Source: JBCAWW01 sp039024315
GTDB lineage: Bacteria > Bacteroidota > Bacteroidia > J057
Length of the DNA: 30,429 nt
Assembly: GCA_039024315.1 (NCBI GenBank)
Contig: JBCCQN010000089.1
Span: 1 to 30,429, forward strand
Reading direction: 5' to 3'
In this document: piece by piece, positions 15,042 through 22,755 of the stretch
Layout of the letters: each line of letters starts with the position of its first letter
Numbering within the stretch: the stretch's first letter is position 1
Translations under genes and position numbers: made by a program
Notes under the pieces: model-generated
What the model saw: only the letters and a program-made list of their open reading frames with translations
Told to the model about the DNA's origin: nothing
Database searches by the model: none

Positions 15042-15060
15042 TCTGCGGCGCAGAACGCTA
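15042..15060 (+). repeat. hairpin-AACGCTTA element, copy 6, overlapping the gldE stop codon
   Basis: CTGC-ggc-GCAG followed by AACGCTAG. The stop codon TAG of gldE (15060-15058) is formed by the end of the element. Confidence 0.7.
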
Positions 15061-16392
15061 GGCTTCTTCCTCTTGAGGTAAGAGAACGACTTTGACCTGA
15101 TTGATACGATTATTGCTGACGGACTCGACGTGCATCTCAAAGTGGCGGTATTGGATCATTTCACCTTCTTCGGGGATCTTACCGTGAATCTCCAAGATAA
15201 GGCCTCCCAGGCTATCGCTATCGCCACGTGCGTCATCAAAAGTCTCATCGGGTAGGTCTAAGATCTTTTTTAAATCATCGAGTCCGAGGCGGCCTTCAAA
15301 GATGTAGGTGTCCTCGGACTTTTTGGTGTAAACCCAGTCCTCGCTGTCAAATTCATCGTTGATCTCGCCAAAAATTTCCTCGATGATATCTTCTAATGTG
15401 ACGATACCAGCGGTACCCCCAAATTCATCTACGACCACCGCCATATGCAAGTGAGCGGCTTTGAACTCTTCGAGCAGGACGTTGATTTTTTTGCTTTCAG
15501 GTACGAAGTGCACCTCCCGTAGCAGCTCTGCCATATTGAGCTGCGGATTTTCTTGGCGGATAAATGGTAAGAGATCTTTGATATGAAGAATCCCTCGGAC
15601 GTTGTCTAAGCTTTCTTCATAAACGGGGAGGCGGGAGTAGCTATTTTCGTTGATGAGCTGGATGAGTTCATTCAAAGGGGTGTTGATATCCACTGCGATC
15701 ACATCTACCCTAGCCCGCATGATACGCTTTACGGCGATATGATTAAAGTTGACGATGCCTTGCAGGATTTCCTTTTCGTCTGAGGCCTCGATATCATGAG
15801 AAGTCAAATGAATGGCCTGCTTAAGGTCTTCGAGAGAGGTAGTTTCCTTGAGCTGAACCCGCTTATCGATAAAGTTGGTGCCTTTGACCAAGACATTGGC
15901 TAGCGGATGAAAAAACCATTTGAGGATACTCAGAGGCCTTGCTAGCAAACTCACCAGACGGAGGCGATTGCGCGTAAAATAGACTTTGGGGACGATTTCA
16001 CCAAACAGGAGGATGATACTAGTAATCAGTACCACATTGAGTAATCCTTCCAATTGGCTAGACCAAGCATAGACCTCTGCATAACGTCTCAATATGTATG
16101 CCCCGATCAGGATGGAGGCTACGTTGGCAAAATTATTGGTAATGAGGATGGTCGCAAGCAGGCGCTTATGATCATAGATCAGGTTCCACACTCTTTTTGA
16201 GTTAGGAGTATCTTTTTGCTTGAATTCGTCGATTTCAGACTTGGTAAGCGAGAAGAAGGCCGATTCTGCTCCTGATACCAAAAATGAACAAATCAGCAGT
16301 ATCAAAAACAAAGCGAACTGTAAAAGCAGGTCAGGCCAAAGCGACTGTAAAAGCATAAAGGAACCAAATAAATTCCCCGGCTCAGGATCCAC
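15058..16392 (-). CDS. gldE: gliding motility-associated protein GldE (CNNM/CBS/CorC family)
   Basis: 444 residues from a GTG start at 16392. The frame is open to a TTG at 16449, but that TTG lies inside a -7 promoter box, and the GTG gives the (V/M)DPEP opening that I recall for GldE proteins. Domains: DUF21/CNNM membrane part with FALFLILLICSFLVSGAESAFFSLTKSEIDEF (SGAE motif), further membrane segments around ILITNNFANVASILIGAYIL and GLLNVVLITSIILLFGEIVPK; two CBS domains (IMRARVDVIAVD, then VHFVPESKKINVLL...MAVVVDEFGG); and a CorC/HlyC C-terminal domain (EDTYIFEGRLGLDDLKKIL). GldE is an inner-membrane protein needed for full gliding/T9SS function in Flavobacterium, where it sits with gldD; no gldD is seen here. 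The next upstream gene is ssb. Confidence 0.88.
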   Translation of the reverse strand: MDPEPGNLFGSFMLLQSLWPDLLLQFALFLILLICSFLVSGAESAFFSLTKSEIDEFKQKDTPNSKRVWNLIYDHKRLLATILITNNFANVASILIGAYILRRYAEVYAWSSQLEGLLNVVLITSIILLFGEIVPKVYFTRNRLRLVSLLARPLSILKWFFHPLANVLVKGTNFIDKRVQLKETTSLEDLKQAIHLTSHDIEASDEKEILQGIVNFNHIAVKRIMRARVDVIAVDINTPLNELIQLINENSYSRLPVYEESLDNVRGILHIKDLLPFIRQENPQLNMAELLREVHFVPESKKINVLLEEFKAAHLHMAVVVDEFGGTAGIVTLEDIIEEIFGEINDEFDSEDWVYTKKSEDTYIFEGRLGLDDLKKILDLPDETFDDARGDSDSLGGLILEIHGKIPEEGEMIQYRHFEMHVESVSNNRINQVKVVLLPQEEEA

Positions 16393-16446
16393 TAGCGATA
16401 GGTTAATTTGAAACAATAAGTGACAAAAAATGCCACGATCCACGCC

Positions 16447-16454
16447 CAAATATA
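16447..16454 (-). promoter_or_regulatory. -7 box TATATTTG for gldE
   Basis: Exact TAnnTTTG on the minus strand, 55 bp before the GTG at 16392. The nearest TTG upstream is 31 bases away, longer than the usual 17-23. Confidence 0.55.
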
Positions 16455-16519
16455 CTCTAAATAAAATTTATAGTTTCCTTATTGTCAAGGAAAAAGCTGT
16501 CCCTATTTTATTTTAAGCG

Positions 16520-17014
16520 CTAAAAAGGCAGATCATCAGAATCCTCTTCTTTCGTACTAGAGCCTAGAGGAGCTTGAGGGGTACTTTCCGCCGCTGGGGT
16601 ATTGCTAGGGGCAGTGGAAGTAGTAGGCGTATTTACTTGTTGCTGCACTGGTTGCGCCATGGTACCCCCTGATTGTGGGCGACTATCTAATAAAATCAGT
16701 TTGCGCCCCTCAACCTCGGTCACATAGCGCGTTTCGTTTTCGGCAGTGGTATAAGAGCGCGTAGTGATACGTCCTTCGATACAAACGGTAGAACCCTTTC
16801 GACAGTATTTACCCAAGATCTCTGCCTGAGAACGCCAGAGCACTACATTGATCCAATTAGTACGGTCAACATTATTGCCGTTAGCATCTCGATAAGACTC
16901 GGTACAGGCCAAGGAGATCGAACAAACGGCCACTCCTTTATCAGTATATTTCAGTTCGGGATCTCGCCCCAAATTTCCGATAAGCGTCACTTGGTTCAAA
17001 CCGTATTTTGCCAT
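16520..17014 (-). CDS. ssb: single-stranded DNA-binding protein
   Basis: 164 residues. The N-terminal OB fold (1-110) shows NQVTLIGNLGRDPELKYT, TNWINVVLWRSQAEILGKYC and KGSTVCIEGRITTRSYT, the usual SSB signatures. A Gln/Thr/Pro/Ser-rich flexible linker follows, and the acidic tip EEDSDDLPF binds partner proteins in replication and repair. It binds ssDNA as a tetramer in the cytoplasm. It lies between the HIT gene and gldE on the same strand, with a strong promoter of its own at 17056-17085. Confidence 0.97.
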   Translation of the reverse strand: MAKYGLNQVTLIGNLGRDPELKYTDKGVAVCSISLACTESYRDANGNNVDRTNWINVVLWRSQAEILGKYCRKGSTVCIEGRITTRSYTTAENETRYVTEVEGRKLILLDSRPQSGGTMAQPVQQQVNTPTTSTAPSNTPAAESTPQAPLGSSTKEEDSDDLPF

Positions 17015-17055
17015 ATTTGCTATTTAAGGTCGCAATTAAACTAAAATAATTAGCA

Positions 17056-17085
17056 CAAATATACACAAAGCGCCTTTCTTCTCAA
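17056..17085 (-). promoter_or_regulatory. ssb promoter, TTG-N19-TATATTTG
   Basis: Minus strand TTG (17083-17085), 19-base spacer, exact -7 box TATATTTG (17056-17063). The predicted transcript starts about 36 bp before the ATG. Confidence 0.75.
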
Positions 17086-17106
17086 AATTTTAGACAACAC
17101 ATTAGC

Positions 17107-17508
17107 TTATTGTAATTGACGAATCATGTCATCATAATCGGCCACCCATTCGGGATAGGTAGTCCAACGTACATTTTGCCCATCTCCTTTTTTGCGCGGT
17201 ACGATATGAAAATGAATATGAAAGACATCTTGCTGGGCTTTGGCCCCATTGCTATTGACAATCTGGACGTTTTTGATCCCTAGCTTTACTTCATAGAGTT
17301 TGACAACTCGACGAGTCAGGGCAATCACTGACTTTAACTCTGCCTCTGGAATATCAAAGATGTTGCGATAATGCTTCTTAGGAATGACCAAAGTATGATA
17401 GCGGCTCGCCGGATGGATATCTAAGAAGGCGTAGGCGTCCTCTGACTCCATGACCTTCCAAGAGGGTGCTTCACCTTTGACAATTTTGCAAAAGATACAG
17501 TTTTCCAT
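17107..17508 (-). CDS. HIT family nucleotide hydrolase/transferase
   Basis: 133 residues, typical Hint-branch length. CIFCKIVKGEAPSWKV (4-19) is the N-terminal segment with the CxxC zinc ligands, FLDIHPASRYHTLVIPKKH follows, and HIHFH (97-101) then IVPR is the histidine triad. Such enzymes hydrolyse AMP or similar groups from phosphoramidates or dinucleotides. The gene begins 2 bp after the mutY stop, so the two share a transcript. Confidence 0.94.
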   Translation of the reverse strand: MENCIFCKIVKGEAPSWKVMESEDAYAFLDIHPASRYHTLVIPKKHYRNIFDIPEAELKSVIALTRRVVKLYEVKLGIKNVQIVNSNGAKAQQDVFHIHFHIVPRKKGDGQNVRWTTYPEWVADYDDMIRQLQ

Positions 17509-17510
17509 GC

Positions 17511-18530
17511 TTAGGGACTTTCTAGATATTGGGCAAATATTTTTAGTACCGCCTTGGCGAACGCATAGTCATCGATTGCTGCTTGACTGATAAACTGGCC
17601 TCCTGCCCATTGAGGTGAGCGTTCGCGCTTTAGCGAAAAAAGCTGAATGTGCATATCAAAATGCGTAAAAACATGCTTGAAAGCTCCCATATACTCTGCC
17701 TCTGACTCCTCCTCTTTTTTGGCGTCCCAGGCCGTTTTTTCAATTTCTCGGTTAGGGATTTCCCATAATCCTCCCCATAGTCCTTTTGCCGGGCGTTGCC
17801 GAACGATAATGTCTTGCGCTTCGTTTTGGATCAAATAAAAATGATAGTAGCGACTTTTACGTTTGAGCTTTTTAGCTTTTCTAGGCAGTAGATGCAGACT
17901 ACCTTGTTTGTAACCCTCGCAATAGGAAAAGACAGGACAAATAAGGCAAGCCGGTTTGGTTGGCGTACAGATGGTCGAACCAATGTCCATGATACCCTGA
18001 TTGAAGGGAGAAGAATTTACCGGCGCAACCCATGTATCGATGATTTGTTGAAACTGTTTTCGCGTCGCTGGCACATCTATGGGACTAAAATCATTGAGGA
18101 CGCGGCTCATGACCCTTAAAACATTCCCATCAATGACACCGGTTGCATTTTCAAAGGCAAAAGAACCTATGGCACGAGCAGTATAGGGTCCCACCCCTTT
18201 CAATTTTAACAGTTCGGTATAATGATCAGGAAACTCGCCCCCATAATCCTCCATCAATTGTTTAGCCGCAGCGTGTAAATTTCGGGCACGGCTATAGTAG
18301 CCTAGGCCTTCCCAATACTTGAGTACGTCGTCTTGATGGGCCTCCGCAAGGCTCTTAAGGTCTGGAAATCGACCTAAAAAGCGCTCATAATAGCCTATGC
18401 CTTGGGCGATTCGCGTTTGTTGTAAAATGATTTCAGAAATCCAGATAGGATAGGGATCTCTAGTTTTGCGCCAGGGCAAATCTCTGCCGTTAATTTCATA
18501 CCAATCGACGATGGCTTGACCAATACTCAT
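17511..18530 (-). CDS. mutY: A/G-specific adenine glycosylase MutY
   Basis: 339 residues. It removes adenine mispaired with 8-oxoguanine. Catalytic Glu33 lies in ISEIILQQTR; the helix-hairpin-helix is LLKLKGVGPYTARAI (107-121) followed by Asp134 in GVIDGNVLRV; the 4Fe-4S cluster ligands are Cys188, Cys195, Cys198 and Cys204 with C-x6-C-x2-C-x5-C spacing. From about 225 the NUDIX-like C-terminal domain reads 8-oxoG (YYHFYLIQNEAQDIIVRQRP, then GLWGGLWEIPNREI, then KHVFTHFDMHIQLF). It is divergent from the HU gene and followed closely by the HIT gene. A degenerate hairpin element may lie at 17616-17637. Confidence 0.97.
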   Translation of the reverse strand: MSIGQAIVDWYEINGRDLPWRKTRDPYPIWISEIILQQTRIAQGIGYYERFLGRFPDLKSLAEAHQDDVLKYWEGLGYYSRARNLHAAAKQLMEDYGGEFPDHYTELLKLKGVGPYTARAIGSFAFENATGVIDGNVLRVMSRVLNDFSPIDVPATRKQFQQIIDTWVAPVNSSPFNQGIMDIGSTICTPTKPACLICPVFSYCEGYKQGSLHLLPRKAKKLKRKSRYYHFYLIQNEAQDIIVRQRPAKGLWGGLWEIPNREIEKTAWDAKKEEESEAEYMGAFKHVFTHFDMHIQLFSLKRERSPQWAGGQFISQAAIDDYAFAKAVLKIFAQYLESP

Positions 18531-18604
18531 AGCGAATCAACACCTTTTATGAATGAAAAGTTACGCATCTCCGATAGTCTGCTGCCATTTGTCGGAAAAA
18601 AGTT

Positions 18605-18633
18605 TTGTGGTAAAGGTTTATCTACTAAATTTG
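18605..18633 (+). promoter_or_regulatory. HU gene promoter, TTG-N18-TAAATTTG
   Basis: TTG at 18605-18607, an 18-base spacer and an exact -7 box TAAATTTG at 18626-18633. Leader of about 59 nt to the GTG start. Confidence 0.75.
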
Positions 18634-18697
18634 CACCCTATCAAAAATTGGCTAAGACGCCTACGTAATTCATTCGTAACTAATAAATTAGAAGCAC

Positions 18698-18988
18698 GTG
18701 ACTAAGGCAGAAGTAATTGTAGAGATCTCTCAGAAGACTGGAATTGATAAAGCAGACGTCTCTGCTTCATTGGAGGGATTTTTCGCCGTAGTAAAGAATG
18801 CCCTTGCCACCGGAGAAAATGTTTACATCCGTGGATTTGGTAGCTTTATCGTGAAGCATCGCAAAGAAAAAGTTGGGCGTATCATTTCGCAGAATAAATC
18901 TATCGTGATTCCTGCGCACAATGTACCAAGCTTTAAACCAGCTAAAGTTTTCGTGGAAAAAGTAAAAGTCGCTTCTTCAACAAAATAA
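18698..18988 (+). CDS. HU family DNA-binding protein
   Basis: 96 residues from a GTG start; the frame carries MTKAEVIVEISQKTGI, the standard opening of Bacteroidetes HU proteins, so GTG is right. GENVYIRGFGSFIVKHRKEK (39-58) leads into the DNA-binding arm, which ends IPAHNVPSFKPAKVF. A dimer of this protein bends and compacts DNA. It is the first gene of a plus-strand cluster with the TPR protein 22 bp downstream. Confidence 0.95.
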   Translation: MTKAEVIVEISQKTGIDKADVSASLEGFFAVVKNALATGENVYIRGFGSFIVKHRKEKVGRIISQNKSIVIPAHNVPSFKPAKVFVEKVKVASSTK

Positions 18989-19010
18989 GCCCACAGCAGT
19001 TGGTTGATTT

Positions 19011-19874
19011 ATGAGCGATAACACAAAGGCAAGTACGTCTAGCTTGATATGGCGTTGGGGGCTGATCGGATTAGGTTTGATCGTATTTTTGCTGTTATTT
19101 TTTGCCGATAAGACTAATCTTACCAACGAAAATCCCTCTACGGTTGCCGGAGCTGCAGCTACGACGACAAATGGTGGTGCGAGCGCGGTTCCAGCAGCAA
19201 GTCTTCCCCCTTTGGCCCCAGATCCTGACTTGGATCGCCAAATTGCAACACTTGAAAGTGTAAGTGAGGAAGAAAAATTAAGGTTATTAGATACAATTAT
19301 CGTATCTTTGCAGGCCAGAAACAGATTAGCCTACGCGGCGGACTACGCAATGCAGCTTGCTGATCTGGAAAGTTCTTTAAACAATCAGTTGCGTGCTGGT
19401 GTGCTCAGTCAGAAAGCAAGCGAACTATCTTATGTCGCTCGAGACAGCAGCTTAATGCTGAAGTATTCTGATCAAGCAGTTGCCTTGTTAAAGCAAGTCA
19501 ACGAGCAAGCACCAGAAAACGAAGAGGCACTATTGCACCTAGGTCTTGCTTTAACCAAAGCGAGAGCCCCCATGCAAGGCATCTTAACCCTTCGTAAGCT
19601 CACCGAGCTTAATCCACGTAACTGGGAAGCCCAATATAGACTGGGTTTGTTCTCGCTCCAGACAGGACAATTTGAGAAAGCGCTAGATCGCTTTAGCAAT
19701 GTGCTCAAAGAGCGACCAGAAATGAACGAAGCTAAGTTTCAGCTAGCGATTGCCAAAGCTAGAACGGGCAATGAAAATGAAGCAAAAGAGCTCCTAAATG
19801 AAGTGTTACAAGACAAAAATGCTTCGGCCGAGCTCAAACAGGAAGCTAACATATTGTTAAATCAACTAAAGTAA
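19011..19874 (+). CDS. membrane-anchored tetratricopeptide repeat protein
   Basis: 287 residues. A single N-terminal membrane segment (WGLIGLGLIVFLLLFFA, about 16-32) is followed by a low-complexity Ala/Thr/Ser linker and helical repeats. The TPR spacing is clear from about 165 on: ALLHLGLALTKARAPMQGIL, WEAQYRLGLFSLQTGQFEKAL and AKFQLAIAKARTGNENEAKE, about 34 residues apart. Probably an inner-membrane scaffold exposed to the periplasm. It is between HU and the RNase G gene. The partner is unknown. Confidence 0.88.
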   Translation: MSDNTKASTSSLIWRWGLIGLGLIVFLLLFFADKTNLTNENPSTVAGAAATTTNGGASAVPAASLPPLAPDPDLDRQIATLESVSEEEKLRLLDTIIVSLQARNRLAYAADYAMQLADLESSLNNQLRAGVLSQKASELSYVARDSSLMLKYSDQAVALLKQVNEQAPENEEALLHLGLALTKARAPMQGILTLRKLTELNPRNWEAQYRLGLFSLQTGQFEKALDRFSNVLKERPEMNEAKFQLAIAKARTGNENEAKELLNEVLQDKNASAELKQEANILLNQLK

Positions 19875-19883
19875 TTACGCACT

Positions 19884-19979
19884 ATGCCCTGCGGTAAAAA
19901 AAGAAAAAGACATAAGATTGCGACTCACAAGCGCAAAAAACGTCTCAGAAAAAATCGTCACAAGAAGAAGAACCGTTAG
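19884..19979 (+). CDS. 31-residue basic protein, AURKAIP1/COX24 (mS38-like) family
   Basis: ATG at 19884, stop TAG at 19977-19979. The product opens MPCGKKRKRHKIATHKRKKR and ends LRKNRHKKKNR: about 60 percent Lys, Arg and His with almost no acidic residue. This KKRKRHKxxTHKRKKR pattern is that of the tiny proteins annotated as AURKAIP1/COX24 domain proteins in Bacteroidetes, related to mitochondrial ribosomal protein mS38 and mycobacterial bS22. It is therefore probably a small ribosomal subunit protein bound to rRNA. It begins 9 bp after the TPR gene stop and precedes RNase G. Easily missed because of its size. Confidence 0.8.
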   Translation: MPCGKKRKRHKIATHKRKKRLRKNRHKKKNR

Positions 19980-20049
19980 ATCTGATTGGATTAACTAATT
20001 TCTTTCACTGCTTGCTTTTTTAAATCAACCTCAGCACCAGAGAGAGAAT

Positions 20050-21657
20050 TTGCTTCAGTTCGATTTTTCCAGCAGTGGAGGATCAACTTTTCGAGAAGCC
20101 TTGAATGAATTAGTTGTAAGCAAAACAGATAGCGGTCTTCGGATTGCCCTTCTTCAGGACAAGAAAATAGTCGAGCTCCACCACGAAAAGCTTACCGAAG
20201 CCTTTTCCGTGGGGGATCTCTTTTTAGGTAAAGTGAGAAAAATTGTTTCTGGCCTAAACGCTGCATTTGTGGATGTAGGGCACCCGAGAGACGCTTTTCT
20301 ACACTATTTTGATCTAGGACCCCAAGTCCGTACCCTCCTCAAATACACTAAGATTGCCCGCAATAGCCGTAGCAATCGCCAAGCCGATATTGAGAAGCTC
20401 CGCATTTTGCCGGACATCAATAAGCATGGCAAAATGGAGGAAGTACTAAGAGCAAACCAAGATGTATTAGTTCAGGTAGTCAAGGAGCCGATTTCCACCA
20501 AAGGGCCTCGTTTGTCTAGCGAAATCTCTCTGCCTGGTCAGTACGTAGTATTGGTACCTTTTTCTAAAGCTGTTTCTGTCTCCAAGAAAGTCCGGACCCA
20601 GGAAGAACGCCGACGCCTCAAAGTGTTAGCCGAAAGCCTATGCCCACAAAACTTTGGGATCATCGTGCGTACTGCCGCTGAAGGCAAAGACGCCGCTACC
20701 CTTAGTAAAGATATTTCGGGGATTGTCGATAAATGGAAAGACATGACTCGCAAACTTTCGAGATCACGCGCCCCAGTCAAAGTGCTCAGTGAGCACAACA
20801 GAGCCACCAGTATCCTGCGCGACATGCTCCACCAAGGCTTTGATACCATCTATGTAGATGATATGCAGTCCTTTCAAGACATCAAAGTCTATCTAGAGCA
20901 AAATCAGCAAAAGGATATGCTCAATGGCCTTAAACACTACAAAGGAAAGGTACCTTTGTACCAGCATCTGGGGATCGAAAAACAAATCAAAGCCTCTTTT
21001 GGGAAAGTGGCCTCAATGTCCAATGGCTCCTATCTCGTTATCGAGCATACGGAAGCGATGCACGTCATCGATGTCAATAGTGGTAGCAAAAACTTGAGTC
21101 ACAAGACGCTTGAAGAAACCGCTCTAAGGACCAATATGGAAGCCGCTACTGAGATTGCTCGCCAATTGCGCTTACGTGATATGGGAGGCATCATTGTAGT
21201 TGACTTTATAGATCTAAAGAAATCTGAAAATCGCCGCATCCTTAACGAACATTTTCGTAAGGTGATGAAAGAAGATAGAGCCAAGCACTCTATCCTGCCG
21301 ATCAGCAAGTTTGGTCTGGTACAGATCACTCGTCAACGAGTAAGACCGGCGATTGATATCACTACTACTGAGGTTTGCCCTTCGTGCAACGGTACTGGCA
21401 AAATGCAGCCTAGTATTCTCATTGCCGATGAAATATCAAATAATGTTGATTTCCTTATCCGTCAAAACAAAGAGAAGAAGCTTACGCTCAAGGTCAACCC
21501 TTATGTAGAAGCCTTCCTGCGAAAAGGATTTCACAAAAGCTATGTTTTCACTTGGTTTCATACCTACTGGATGCGAATCAAGGTAATTGGAGATTCTTCG
21601 CTGGGCTTTACAGAAGTCAAATACTTCAATAGCCATAACGAGGAGATCAAGCTTTAA
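20050..21657 (+). CDS. rng: ribonuclease G/E family endoribonuclease
   Basis: 535 residues from a TTG at 20050; a second TTG at 20101 fits the usual family start better (NELVV aligns with the AELLV opening of RNase G), so the true start is open. An S1-like RNA-binding domain follows (SVGDLFLGKVRKIVSGLNAAFVDVG, then DAFLHYFDLG). The catalytic core has HVIDVNSGS with Asp341 and VVDFIDL with Asp near 384, which bind the metal. CPSCNGTG near 444 is the zinc-link motif. There is no long C-terminal scaffold, so this is RNase G-like rather than RNase E. It cuts single-stranded RNA, maturing rRNA and turning over mRNA. Last gene of the HU cluster. Confidence 0.95.
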   Translation: MLQFDFSSSGGSTFREALNELVVSKTDSGLRIALLQDKKIVELHHEKLTEAFSVGDLFLGKVRKIVSGLNAAFVDVGHPRDAFLHYFDLGPQVRTLLKYTKIARNSRSNRQADIEKLRILPDINKHGKMEEVLRANQDVLVQVVKEPISTKGPRLSSEISLPGQYVVLVPFSKAVSVSKKVRTQEERRRLKVLAESLCPQNFGIIVRTAAEGKDAATLSKDISGIVDKWKDMTRKLSRSRAPVKVLSEHNRATSILRDMLHQGFDTIYVDDMQSFQDIKVYLEQNQQKDMLNGLKHYKGKVPLYQHLGIEKQIKASFGKVASMSNGSYLVIEHTEAMHVIDVNSGSKNLSHKTLEETALRTNMEAATEIARQLRLRDMGGIIVVDFIDLKKSENRRILNEHFRKVMKEDRAKHSILPISKFGLVQITRQRVRPAIDITTTEVCPSCNGTGKMQPSILIADEISNNVDFLIRQNKEKKLTLKVNPYVEAFLRKGFHKSYVFTWFHTYWMRIKVIGDSSLGFTEVKYFNSHNEEIKL

Positions 21658-21665
21658 AATAGCTT

Positions 21666-21774
21666 ACGGAGTACCGAGAATGTGATTAGTAAGGTGTAGA
21701 AAGTGGAGAGACGGACTCTCGAAGCTTTTAACCTGCAATACTAAATACAAATCTAAGTACTCCGTACTTTTTTT
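21666..21774. repeat. foldback dispersed repeat, copy E (diverged), between convergent genes
   Basis: ACGGAGTAC (21666-21674) and GTACTCCGT (21757-21765) form a perfect 9-bp terminal inverted repeat, and the right arm runs into ACTTTTTTT. Internal GTAGAAAGT, CTTTTAACCTGC and AATACTAAATAC blocks resemble copy C. Placed between the converging rng and coiled-coil genes, it could act as a terminator. Confidence 0.6.
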
Positions 21775-21781
21775 GTGCTAA

Positions 21782-22723
21782 CTATTTTACTCGGAAGGTG
21801 CTCTGGCCGATTAGGTTTCCATCAGCAAAGGCGGATACATAATAAACGCCTTTTTCCCATTTAGCATTTTCTGGAGCAGGCGCAAAAGGAACACATACCT
21901 GTTGAGATATCCCAGTGAAGGCGATTTTGGTGCTAGAAGAGAAAATTTTCTCTTGGCCTTCATACATAAAACGTCCGCTCTGCTCATCCGTAAAATTGGC
22001 ATTGATAGTACCATCAGGGTTTTCAACCACCAGATAGACATCTTTTTCGCCTTTGGGAGCCACTAAGTTTTCGATCAAGGTGAAGCAAACTTTAAGATCG
22101 GTCATGCCCAAGCGACGAAACTCCGTTTCCTGCTTTTCTTTGCCCTTTTTTACGTTGTAAAACGTAAAATCTTTGGTCTTGAGCGCAGAAGCAATCTGTT
22201 TAGTCTGCTGGAGCTCTTGGGTAGTTTGCTGCTGCTGTTGGGAGAGATCTGCGTTTTCGGCCCGTAAGCGTAATTCTTGCTCAGTGAGGTTTTCGACCTG
22301 TGTCGTAAGATCAGCGTTGAGCGCCTTAAGCTCTTCAATCTCTTGACGGTAAGCAGCTAATTTACCCTGCGTATCTTCGAGACGAGCTTCTAGATTCCGT
22401 ATGGTGCCGAGATCAGAAGACTTTTGACGCTTATATCGACTTACTTGATCAAGGAGCTCCTTGATACGAGTCTCGTTTTCTTCTATCGTCTTATCCTTAT
22501 CAGATAACGCCATTTGTTGATCTGCTTTGAGCGTCTCGAAAGAAGACTCTAGGTCTTGGATTTCGGTTTCTAAGCGGTCAATGGTGAGCGCTTTATCTTC
22601 GTTTTCGCTGCGCTCAGAGAAATAGCGGGTAGCGAAATAGCCTAAGGCAGATAAAACAAGTATTCCAGCGATCACAAGAATGATGCGACTGGTGGTTTGG
22701 CTATTATTTGCTGATTTTGCCAT
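21782..22723 (-). CDS. membrane-anchored coiled-coil protein
   Basis: 313 residues. One membrane segment near the N-terminus (IILVIAGILVLSALGYFATRYF, about 14-35), then a long heptad-patterned coiled coil from about 42 to 185 (IDRLETEIQDLESSFETLKA and similar), with a Gln-rich stretch DLSQQQQQTTQELQQTK. The last 110 residues form a beta-rich domain (LKVCFTLIENLVAPKGEKDV, YLVVENPDGTI, GVYYVSAFADGNLIGQSTFRV). Probably anchored in the inner membrane with a periplasmic rod and head. No known function. The futalosine hydrolase gene ends 32 bp upstream on the same strand. Confidence 0.85.
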   Translation of the reverse strand: MAKSANNSQTTSRIILVIAGILVLSALGYFATRYFSERSENEDKALTIDRLETEIQDLESSFETLKADQQMALSDKDKTIEENETRIKELLDQVSRYKRQKSSDLGTIRNLEARLEDTQGKLAAYRQEIEELKALNADLTTQVENLTEQELRLRAENADLSQQQQQTTQELQQTKQIASALKTKDFTFYNVKKGKEKQETEFRRLGMTDLKVCFTLIENLVAPKGEKDVYLVVENPDGTINANFTDEQSGRFMYEGQEKIFSSSTKIAFTGISQQVCVPFAPAPENAKWEKGVYYVSAFADGNLIGQSTFRVK

Positions 22724-22755
22724 GAAGAGAAGGATGAGTTATTGTTTTTGGTAAT

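Larger units (their letters stand above)
14731..15057. other. 327-bp repeat-filled region between convergent genes
   Basis: Contains foldback copies C and D facing each other, and hairpin elements 5 and 6. No coding sequence seen. Confidence 0.7.

Noticed and set aside
17616..17637. Hairpin-like sequence in mutY with AACGCTCA
   Set aside because: It has an extra base pair arrangement and an altered tag; possible relic only.
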